Below are positions 1 to 6,066 of a stretch of 12,276 bases of DNA, one piece after another. Origin of the DNA: Clostridiales bacterium (GTDB lineage: Bacteria; Bacillota; Clostridia; Oscillospirales; JAAYOS01); assembly GCA_012521525.1 (NCBI GenBank), contig JAAYMG010000010.1, forward strand, positions 1 to 12,276, written 5' to 3'. The position numbers were made by a program, and so were the translations under genes. Under the pieces are notes generated by a model. That model saw only the letters and a program-made list of their open reading frames with translations. It did not search any database and was not told where the DNA came from. Position 1 is the first letter of the stretch, and every line of letters begins with the position of its first letter.

Positions 1-728
1 AAAACAGTTATAAGGATCGCGACAATCAGCGCAAGTATGACCAGCAATTTGCTTCTTGTTTTCACATGTCGGTTAAATACATAAGTGATCGGAATAAAAA
101 TAAGTGACACTATACTGGCCCTGGACCGCATAAGTACGATCACCAGTAAAAGGAATGCAATGACACCATATTTGACAAGCCGTTTTATTCCGCTTGGCTT
201 AAACATAAAAATCTGCTGCACTAACGCAGTTACGATAAGCTGTCCCGCTGAGTTCTTCGATCTGTAGACATATATGACCCTTCCGAAATCATATCCGCGC
301 AAATACTCAAAATAAATATCCACACACATGAGGAATGTGGCAAAAATATAAACAGCTGCGATCTTCTTTATAAAATCAGGCGTAAACAAATCTGCGTTCA
401 GATACCCAATGATCAACATCATGATCGAAATAATGATCGGCATAACAAGTACTGATGATATATACTCGTTATCGCTGATCATCTCGAACAGAAGCATTGC
501 GACGATAAAAATCGAGAAAACTGACATAGGGAACACGATCTCATGTATCCTGATCCTGACTGTTGCAATGACTGTCACGAAAAACATCAGGATCCATATC
601 GGATATGCAATAGACTGGGTATCTATTTGAAGCCGTACTCTCAGAAATGGCATCTGCGATATGATCGTAAAAAAAACACCCAGATTCAAAACTGTTTTTC
701 TTAACTTTTCATAATTAGTACTTTGCAA
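1..728 (-). CDS. Wzy-like O-antigen/exopolysaccharide polymerase or ligase family membrane protein (partial, 3' end outside window)
   Basis: This frame is open from 728 to the window edge (242 codons). It encodes a very hydrophobic protein with several membrane segments (for example VFFTIISQM, AYPIWILMFFVTVIATV, FSIFIVAMLLFEM, VLVMPIIISIMMLIIGYL, FLLLVIVLMRSRASIVSLIF). A loop motif, RSKNSAGQLIV, resembles the K-N-S/G loop common in O-antigen polymerase/ligase proteins. Family proteins are multi-pass inner-membrane enzymes that join polysaccharide repeat units, and the position directly after UDP-FucNAc genes fits that role. I chose the TTG at 726-728 because AGAGGAG lies about 8 bases upstream and no in-frame ATG occurs for some 20 codons. 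The start lies inside the 3' end of the capG-like gene (14-base overlap), which suggests translational coupling. Whether it is a polymerase (Wzy) or a ligase cannot be told from this part. Confidence 0.7.
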   Translation of the reverse strand, partial: MQSTNYEKLRKTVLNLGVFFTIISQMPFLRVRLQIDTQSIAYPIWILMFFVTVIATVRIRIHEIVFPMSVFSIFIVAMLLFEMISDNEYISSVLVMPIIISIMMLIIGYLNADLFTPDFIKKIAAVYIFATFLMCVDIYFEYLRGYDFGRVIYVYRSKNSAGQLIVTALVQQIFMFKPSGIKRLVKYGVIAFLLLVIVLMRSRASIVSLIFIPITYVFNRHVKTRSKLLVILALIVAILITV

Positions 729-1905
729 CTGCCTGTCTCCTCTGGCTTTTGATTTCTGATCCGATCTGCTTTCGCCATACCACGGAATTAACTATGCCGG
801 TATACGACTGAATAAGCTTGACGACTTTTGCACTCACATTCATATCCGTATAATCCGGAACGAATGTTCCGAGATCATGGTTCCTGTTCATTTCCACAGC
901 GACTTCGATTGCTTGAAGGACCTGCCCGGCAGTGATACCGGCCAATATGAAGTTTCCCTTATCAAGCGCTTCCGGTCTTTCCGTCGAAGTCCTGACGCAC
1001 ACTGCAGGAAACGGTTTGCCCACGGACAGGAAGAAGCTGCTCTCCTCCGGCAAGGTTCCGGAATCCGAAATCACTGCGAAAGAATTAACCTGGAGATTGT
1101 TATAGTCATGAAATCCGAGCGGCCGATGCTGGATGACCCGCCTGTCAAAAGTGAACCCTCTTTGTTCGATGAATTTTCTTGAACGCGGATGGCAGCTGTA
1201 TAAAATAGGCATATCGTACTTTTCAGCCACGTCATTTATTGCATTCATCAACATGAAGAAGTTTCTCTCCGAATCGATGTTTTCTTCCCGGTGCGCTGAA
1301 AGAAGGATGTACTTCCCTTTTTCCAGGCCCAGCCGCTCTACAATATCGCTTGACATGATCCGATCATAATGGGTCGCCAATACCTCTGCCATTGGCGATC
1401 CCACGACATATGTACGCTCCCTGGGAACACCGGAAAAGTTAAGATATCTCCTTGCATGCTCCGAATAACATAGGTTTACGTCGGCTATCACATCTACTAT
1501 CCGTCGATTTGTTTCCTCCGGAAGGCACTCATCGAAGCATCTGTTGCCTGCCTCCATATGGAATATCGGGATATGCAGGCGCTTTGCACCGATAACTGAT
1601 AAGCAGGAATTTGTATCCCCCAGCACCAGCACTGCATCGGGCATCAATTCAGCCATCAGTTTGTACGAACGGGAGATGATGTTGCCGATCGTTTCTCCGA
1701 GATCACTCCCGGCTGCATTCAGATAATGATCAGGATCCCTCAAACCAAGATCTTCAAAAAAAACCTGGTTCAATTCATAATCATAATTTTGTCCGGTATG
1801 TACAAGGATGTGATCGAAATACATATCACAGCGCTTTATTATCTCGGACAATCGTATGATCTCAGGCCTGGTCCCGATTATCGTCATCAACCTGAGCTTT
1901 CCCAT
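715..1905 (-). CDS. capG: UDP-N-acetylglucosamine 2-epimerase family enzyme, CapG/WbjD-like (UDP-FucNAc pathway)
   Basis: This is a 396-residue protein of the non-hydrolysing WecB/MnaA 2-epimerase fold. Visible family motifs are GTRPE (11-15), LGDTNS (D97), HMEAGNR (116-122, E118), PEETNRR (E131), SAHREEN (H205) and SDSGTLPEES (280-289), followed by RTSTERPEAL. In the CapE-CapF-CapG pathway this enzyme performs the last step, C2 epimerisation giving UDP-N-acetyl-L-fucosamine. Its place directly after capE and capF supports that over plain UDP-ManNAc synthesis, though sequence alone cannot exclude the latter. A longer frame begins at a TTG at 1938 inside capF. I chose the ATG at 1905 because it gives the usual short lead (MGKLRLMTIIGTRPE) and AGGAGG sits at 1918-1923, 12 bases upstream. 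The last 25 or so residues are basic and look family-atypical. The enzyme is cytosolic. Confidence 0.85.
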   Translation of the reverse strand: MGKLRLMTIIGTRPEIIRLSEIIKRCDMYFDHILVHTGQNYDYELNQVFFEDLGLRDPDHYLNAAGSDLGETIGNIISRSYKLMAELMPDAVLVLGDTNSCLSVIGAKRLHIPIFHMEAGNRCFDECLPEETNRRIVDVIADVNLCYSEHARRYLNFSGVPRERTYVVGSPMAEVLATHYDRIMSSDIVERLGLEKGKYILLSAHREENIDSERNFFMLMNAINDVAEKYDMPILYSCHPRSRKFIEQRGFTFDRRVIQHRPLGFHDYNNLQVNSFAVISDSGTLPEESSFFLSVGKPFPAVCVRTSTERPEALDKGNFILAGITAGQVLQAIEVAVEMNRNHDLGTFVPDYTDMNVSAKVVKLIQSYTGIVNSVVWRKQIGSEIKSQRRQAVAKY

Positions 1906-1927
1906 GATTCTGATTATCCTCCTGATA

Positions 1928-3091
1928 TCATACTTCAAAGTGATATGTGTCCGGTTTTTTCGGATCGAAGCACTCGTCTGCCCAGATCAATGTAACCAGA
2001 TCATCAGTTTCGGACAGGTTGGTTATGCTATGCGCATACCCGGGTATGATCTCAACAACCTTCAAGTCGTCTCCGGAAACCTCGTATTCTACCAAGGGGT
2101 ACAAACTTCCGTTTGCATCCCTTCCCACTTTTCGCATTCTGATGATCCCATGCCCACTGACTACTATAAACTTCTCATTTTTTGTATAATGCCAGTGATT
2201 GCCCTTTGTGATACCCGGCTTTACTATGTTGATGCTGAACTGACCCCTGTTTTCCGTTCTGAACACTTCTGTGAAGCTTCCCCGTTCATCTGCTGCGGAC
2301 TTCAAAGGATAACTGAGCTCGTTTTCAGGAAGATATGACAAATAAGTGGCATAGAGCTTTCTTACAAACTCATCTCCCATATCGGGCAACTCAAGCGTGT
2401 TTCTCGTCTCGCGAAATGAGTGGATCAGTTCAGCTATGTAGCCTAGCCGAACACGATAAACCGGTGATACTTCATGATAAAAATCTTTAGATTCTTGCGT
2501 GTACTTGAGCGAATCGATCAGTTCTGTTATGACATCGTCTATATAGACTAAATTTATATCCTTTTCCGGATCGTGAACCGTAATCGGTAGATTCCTGGCA
2601 ACATTATGGCAAAAAGTAGCGACAACGCTGTTATAATTCGGACGGCACCATTTTCCAAAGATGTTTGGAAAACGATAGATCATGACCTGTGCTCCCGTCT
2701 CTATTGAATGATCGATCAGCAGCTTTTCAGCAGCCTTCTTGCTTTGGCCATATGGATTGTCCAGGGATGCCTGTATCGAAGAAGAAAAAACGATCGGGCA
2801 ATAGTTGCTCCGTTTTCTGAGGTGATCGATCAGCGTCTCTGTAAAGGCAAGGTTTCCCGACATGTATTCCTCAGTCTTCTGCGGCCGGTTCACGCCGGCC
2901 AGATGAAAAACGAAACTGCAGGATGCGCAATATTCACTTAAAAGCGCAGGGTCCGTATCCAGGTCATATTCATATATCTCTTCGATCATCAAATCAGCGA
3001 AGCGATGATCATATCCCTGTCGGATATTCTTAAGCGATTCCTTCAGGTTGCTTCCTATGAATCCTTGCGATCCTGTAATCAGTATCTTCAT
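1928..3091 (-). CDS. capF: UDP-2-acetamido-2,6-dideoxy-hexulose reductase/epimerase with cupin domain, CapF/WbjC-like
   Basis: This two-domain protein has 387 residues, near the usual CapF length. The N-terminal SDR domain (1 to about 245) begins with the NAD(P)-binding glycine motif GSQGFIG (7-13), and its catalytic set is SSS at 103-105 with YGQSK (Y114, K118). The C-terminal cupin (about 265-387) carries HWHYTKNEKF (299-308) and a second histidine, H354, which together match the metal-binding site of CapF. In known CapF the cupin domain epimerises C3 of the CapE product and the SDR domain then reduces C4 using NADPH, giving UDP-6-deoxy-L-talose-NAc. The ATG lies two bases after the capE stop, with GGAG six bases upstream inside the capE end. 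All key residues appear present. Confidence 0.9.
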   Translation of the reverse strand: MKILITGSQGFIGSNLKESLKNIRQGYDHRFADLMIEEIYEYDLDTDPALLSEYCASCSFVFHLAGVNRPQKTEEYMSGNLAFTETLIDHLRKRSNYCPIVFSSSIQASLDNPYGQSKKAAEKLLIDHSIETGAQVMIYRFPNIFGKWCRPNYNSVVATFCHNVARNLPITVHDPEKDINLVYIDDVITELIDSLKYTQESKDFYHEVSPVYRVRLGYIAELIHSFRETRNTLELPDMGDEFVRKLYATYLSYLPENELSYPLKSAADERGSFTEVFRTENRGQFSINIVKPGITKGNHWHYTKNEKFIVVSGHGIIRMRKVGRDANGSLYPLVEYEVSGDDLKVVEIIPGYAHSITNLSETDDLVTLIWADECFDPKKPDTYHFEV

Positions 3092-3093
3092 AA

Positions 3094-4191
3094 CTATCTC
3101 CAGCCATACGAACTCGCTTTCAGCCTAAAGCTGCCATACATCTTGTTCCACATTGAAAGCTCGTCCCTAATATATTGAATCGATAGCAGCTTCTCCATCA
3201 TTTCTTCCAGATCCAATATCCTCGTGTTGTTGGAGTTCAGCTCATTAAGTGTGCTGTTTTGCTTTATTCCGTATGTAAAATACTTGTCATAATTCAGATC
3301 ACGCATGTCGGCAGGCACCCGGTAAAAGTCTCCCATATCGATCGCATGAGCGCACTCCTCATTCGAAAGCAGGGTCTCATATATCTTTTCGCCATGACGG
3401 ATCCCTATGATCTGGATCCCCACATCCGAGCAAAAGATCTTTTTGATCGCCTGCACCAGGGTAGCAATCGTGCATGCGGGAGCTTTTTTGACCATAATGT
3501 CACCATTCTCTGCATACTCGAAAGCATACAGCACCAGATCGACTGCCTCATCCAATGACATCATAAAGCGGGTCATGTTGGGATCGGTGACAGTAAGAGG
3601 CTTGCCTGCCTTGATTTGCTCTATGAAAAGCGGAATGACGGAACCCCTTGAACACATGATGTTCCCGTATCGTGTGCAACAAATGACAGTACCATTGGAG
3701 CTCACGGATCTGGCTTTTGCGATCACGACCTTTTCCATCATGGCTTTTGACATTCCCATAGCATTTACCGGATATACCGCTTTGTCTGTTGACAGGCAAA
3801 TGACTTTTTTGACATTGCATTCAATGGCTGCCGTAATGACATTATCTGTTCCCAGTATATTTGTCTTAACTGCCTCAAGCGGGAAGAGCTCGCATGATGG
3901 GACTTGCTTCAATGCCGCAGCATGAAATATGTAGTCAACTCCGTACATTGCGTTTTTCACCGATGAAATATCCCTTACATCACCGATGAAGAACTTGATC
4001 TTGTCATACAGGTCGGGATATTTCATACGATAGAACTGCCGCATGTCATCCTGCTTCTTCTCATCTCTTGAAAAAATGCGTATCTCCGCGATATCAGAAA
4101 ACAAGAATCGATTCAAAACGGCATTTCCGAAAGAACCTGTCCCACCCGTGATCAGAAGAGTCTTTCCGCTGAATATGGATCCTTCCATCAT
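3094..4191 (-). CDS. capE: UDP-GlcNAc 4,6-dehydratase/5-epimerase, CapE/WbjB-like
   Basis: This is a 365-residue SDR enzyme of the polysaccharide biosynthesis (CapD/FlaA1/CapE) family. Residues 15-22 are TGGTGSFG, the NAD(P)-binding loop. LSTDKAVYPVNAMGMSK (133-149) has Met (M145) where ordinary SDRs have the catalytic Tyr, with K149 and D136-K137. This MxxxK form is typical of the inverting 4,6-dehydratases CapE/WbjB/FlaA1. RHGEKIYETL (265-274) is the family signature near the C-terminus. Known CapE converts UDP-GlcNAc to the 4-keto-6-deoxy sugar and inverts C5, the first step to UDP-L-FucNAc. An upstream in-frame TTG (4203) overlaps the ribosome binding site. I chose the ATG at 4191 because GGAGG lies five bases before it, although the next codon, also ATG (4188), is equally possible. 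It is the first gene of the operon. Confidence 0.9.
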   Translation of the reverse strand: MMEGSIFSGKTLLITGGTGSFGNAVLNRFLFSDIAEIRIFSRDEKKQDDMRQFYRMKYPDLYDKIKFFIGDVRDISSVKNAMYGVDYIFHAAALKQVPSCELFPLEAVKTNILGTDNVITAAIECNVKKVICLSTDKAVYPVNAMGMSKAMMEKVVIAKARSVSSNGTVICCTRYGNIMCSRGSVIPLFIEQIKAGKPLTVTDPNMTRFMMSLDEAVDLVLYAFEYAENGDIMVKKAPACTIATLVQAIKKIFCSDVGIQIIGIRHGEKIYETLLSNEECAHAIDMGDFYRVPADMRDLNYDKYFTYGIKQNSTLNELNSNNTRILDLEEMMEKLLSIQYIRDELSMWNKMYGSFRLKASSYGWR

Positions 4192-4269
4192 ATAAACCTC
4201 CAAATGAAAATACAGAATATGACATGCTCATTTTTTTGTACCGACAAATAGGTGCTGGATTTTTTCCTT

Positions 4270-4303
4270 ATTATAATCTTGACAGGTCGATATTCCGGTC
4301 GAT
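4270..4303 (-). promoter_or_regulatory. Putative capE operon promoter with a 12-bp-spaced direct repeat
   Basis: On the minus strand a perfect TATAAT lies at 4275-4270, which would start a leader of about 70 bases before the capE ATG. No good TTGACA stands 16-18 bases upstream. Instead that position holds two copies of ATCGACC, at 4303-4297 and 4291-4285, exactly 12 bases apart. A weak -35 replaced by spaced repeats is what an activator-dependent promoter looks like. The repeat function is an inference. Confidence 0.45.
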
Positions 4304-4308
4304 TTATT
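4279..4308 (+). promoter_or_regulatory. Possible divergent promoter (plus strand) upstream of capE
   Basis: A consensus TTGACA lies at 4279-4284 and TTTATT at 4303-4308 with an 18-base spacer. It overlaps the capE promoter region and points away from capE. The -10 is only a partial match. It would drive a transcript of roughly 280 bases ending at the terminator at 4557-4592. Confidence 0.25.
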
Positions 4309-4447
4309 GGGCATAATTTTTGCAAGTTTCCGCAACAGTTCAGCGTTTACTGACGAAACCCGACGTTATTCCGGATTTCTGTCGCACAGCAGTCATCAAT
4401 TTTTAACATATGGAAGGGCAAAGACAGTCGAATATTAGGAGAAATCA

Positions 4448-4513
4448 ATGGTAAGTTTTTTTGTGAAAGGACAGTCTAATAATGGCACTTTATGTAAAAC
4501 ATTTAGCAATTAA
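4448..4513 (+). CDS. Possible 21-residue small protein or leader peptide
   Basis: An ATG at 4448 follows AGGAG by seven bases and opens a 21-codon frame (MVSFFVKGQSNN..., ending FSN) closed by TAA at 4511. A strong terminator follows 44 bases later on the same strand, so ribosome binding site, start, stop and terminator form a coherent miniature unit. I recognise no family, and the frame is short enough to arise by chance. It lies in the 390-base gap upstream of capE, which otherwise holds only the promoter elements listed separately. Confidence 0.25.
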   Translation: MVSFFVKGQSNNGTLCKTFSN

Positions 4514-4554
4514 GTTGCCTGATGCGATTCATATACGTCAAGCAATCCGGATAT

Positions 4555-4600
4555 AAAAAAGCAACCGTTTCATTAACGAAGCGGTTGCTTTTCTTATCTT
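4555..4600. terminator. Bidirectional intrinsic terminator
   Basis: The arms AAAGCAACCGTTTC (4558-4571) and GAAGCGGTTGCTTT (4578-4591) pair over 14 positions with one G-T pair and a six-base loop ATTAAC. A T-run follows on each strand (TTTTCTTATCTT on plus; TTTTTTATAT on minus). On the minus strand it ends transcription from the WYL regulator side and insulates the cap operon. On the plus strand it would end any divergent transcript from the capE upstream region. Confidence 0.9.
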
Positions 4601-4698
4601 GCTGTCAATTTCAGGACATACTTTACAGTTATATCATGAGTATTTATGAGCCGGTCATAATAGGCTTCGTGAGAGGGCTTCGCTGTTTGCTTTCTCAC
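4594..4698 (-). CDS. Possible 34-residue small ORF between the WYL regulator and the terminator
   Basis: A frame from GTG at 4698 to TAA at 4594-4596 encodes 34 residues that look protein-like (ending NTHDITVKYVLKLTAR). Its stop lies immediately before the terminator hairpin, as expected for the last gene of a transcript, and GAGG lies four bases before the GTG. The frame has a stop just upstream, so this could be a real small protein, the tail of a lost gene, or chance. The stretch from here to the WYL stop (4699-4804) shows nothing else I can name. Confidence 0.25.
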   Translation of the reverse strand: MRKQTAKPSHEAYYDRLINTHDITVKYVLKLTAR

Positions 4699-4804
4699 GT
4701 AGCCTCATCTAGTGTTGCTCCGGACCGTCAAGGTAACGTTATTGAGATCCCATCTAATCAGACCTGCTGGAGTCCAGTCGGTTTTCTTCCTACTGTACAA
4801 GCTA

Positions 4805-5770
4805 TTATTGCATATACGGGTTCTGGCTGATGCACTCAATGATTTCATCACGCAGCCATTGCGGCGATACGACCTCCACATGCGGCAAAAACTGTAGCGC
4901 CCAGAATTTCACGCCGTTAGGCGGTACAGTAAAGCGCACTTTTACTTTTGCATCATCCAGTTCTGTAATGTCGATATCCGTGCCATACTTATCGATTATA
5001 TGGTCGATTATCTCACGATTGCAATGCATCACGATCGGTTCAGGCTCACCTGTATAGGCATACACGGCCTGTTCGACGAACTTCTGAGGATCGAAATCTT
5101 TGCCGCGAGGATCGAGCTCAGAGTCAGTCACTTCAATATCCCGCATCCGGTCAATACGGTAGAGACTTACGTTATCCTTGTTTTCTTTTATGCAGATGAG
5201 ATAGTAATTTTCGTTGGTGAATACCATGCCGTAGGGATTTACGGTATAAACTTCACTGCGTCGCGGCACAAGTTGTTTGTCAAGATTATAGCAAAGGTAT
5301 TTGAACCTGACTTTGACCTTTTTTGTGATAGCCGTATCAAGCTGCTCAATGCTCCAAAACACCTGCCGGTTCGAAGTTTTGATGTATGGTTTTGACAACA
5401 TCAGGTTCTTAAATCTCTTTCGCTCATATATGCTCAAATGCTCCTGCAGTTTCTCGACCAGGTCCTCGGTATTTTTCGGTGTGATGAACGGAAAAGAATA
5501 AACAGCATCCATCAGGAGCCGTATCTCAGAGAGCTCAAGCATCCTCTGTCTCAAATAATACCCTACCCCGTTCTCGTCATAACCGGAGATGTCGTATCCC
5601 AACTCCTTGAGGGTCGCAATCAGGCTGTAAATAGTCCGACGGTCGGGGCTGATTCCGTATTCATCGCTTAGCCTGGATATGATCTCCTTCATGGGAAGAA
5701 TGTGATTTTCGTCGGAGTATTTCGCCAAAACATGCAACAAACATACGATATTTGCTTTGTCGCTAAGCAT
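4805..5770 (-). CDS. WYL-domain transcriptional regulator (DeoR-type winged helix plus WYL)
   Basis: This is a 321-residue cytosolic regulator. Residues 1 to about 65 form an HTH_11-like winged helix (VCLLHVLAKYSDENHILPMK, then ISPDRRTIYSLIATLKELGYDI as the recognition part). Residues about 137-215 form the WYL domain, with NPYGMVFTNENYYLICI (178-194) and YRIDRMRDI (204-212). The namesake W-Y-L tripeptide reads YYL here, a common variant. Residues about 245-315 match the WCX extension. WYL proteins usually sense a nucleotide or nucleic-acid ligand and act as repressors or activators. The ATG at 5770 has AGGAG six bases upstream. It lies between the aminotransferase and the cap operon on the same strand but is bracketed by terminators, so it is probably its own transcript. 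Regulation of the polysaccharide genes is plausible from position only. Confidence 0.88.
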   Translation of the reverse strand: MLSDKANIVCLLHVLAKYSDENHILPMKEIISRLSDEYGISPDRRTIYSLIATLKELGYDISGYDENGVGYYLRQRMLELSEIRLLMDAVYSFPFITPKNTEDLVEKLQEHLSIYERKRFKNLMLSKPYIKTSNRQVFWSIEQLDTAITKKVKVRFKYLCYNLDKQLVPRRSEVYTVNPYGMVFTNENYYLICIKENKDNVSLYRIDRMRDIEVTDSELDPRGKDFDPQKFVEQAVYAYTGEPEPIVMHCNREIIDHIIDKYGTDIDITELDDAKVKVRFTVPPNGVKFWALQFLPHVEVVSPQWLRDEIIECISQNPYMQ

Positions 5771-5806
5771 CTAGAACTCCTTTCATTGCGGTTTAAATTT
5801 TGAAAT

Positions 5807-5854
5807 ATTTTATCACCGAAATTCGACATATTACAATACATGTTTATGTACATG
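5807..5854 (-). promoter_or_regulatory. Putative promoter and operator of the WYL regulator gene
   Basis: On the minus strand TTGTAA (5836-5831) and TAAAAT (5812-5807) are 18 bases apart and could be -35 and -10 elements, about 40 bases upstream of the start codon. Directly upstream of the -35 lies TACATG repeated with a 12-base period (5837-5842 and 5849-5854), which also forms an inverted repeat CATGT-N6-ACATG (5839-5854). Autoregulation through this site is a guess. Confidence 0.4.
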
Positions 5855-5929
5855 CTAAATAATTAAAGTAATTTACCTATATTTCCATGATCTTAACATG
5901 TTTGCCTTGAAAGCAACGGCGAAGGAAGT

Positions 5930-5960
5930 AAAAAACGAGGTGGAATCAAGCTCCCCCTCG
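5930..5960 (-). terminator. Intrinsic terminator downstream of the aminotransferase gene
   Basis: On the minus strand CGAGGGGGAG...CCACCTCG folds into a short GC-rich stem (CGAGG/CCTCG plus GG/CC with one mismatch; 5936-5960) followed by TTTTTT at 5935-5930. It lies about 105 bases after the aminotransferase stop and before the WYL promoter. Confidence 0.65.
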
Positions 5961-5980
5961 GGTATACTGTTCAGTAACTT

Positions 5981-5997
5981 ATTGAATGACATTCAAT
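5981..5997. promoter_or_regulatory. Perfect 17-bp palindrome ATTGAATG-A-CATTCAAT
   Basis: Eight-base arms flank one central base. It lies between the aminotransferase stop (6067) and its terminator (5930-5960). The size and symmetry suit a dimeric repressor site, but it is not near a clear promoter, so its role is unknown. Confidence 0.35.
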
Positions 5998-6066
5998 TCC
6001 CATGGGCTAATTGATATAAGTATTTTCATTTCTTTTCAGGTCGAGTTGGTTCAAGCGCGACATTAG

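Noticed and set aside
715..1938. Longer capG reading from the TTG at 1938
   Set aside because: It would add 11 residues translated from the ribosome binding site itself (AGGAGG lies within it). The ATG at 1905 fits both that site and the family start.
3407..3925. Plus-strand open frame of 172 codons opposite capE
   Set aside because: The minus strand here encodes a complete SDR enzyme with all motifs. The plus frame has no ribosome binding site or recognisable domain.
4522..4830. Plus-strand frame of 102 codons across the bidirectional terminator
   Set aside because: It reads straight through a 14-bp terminator stem and into the end of the WYL gene, with no ribosome binding site.
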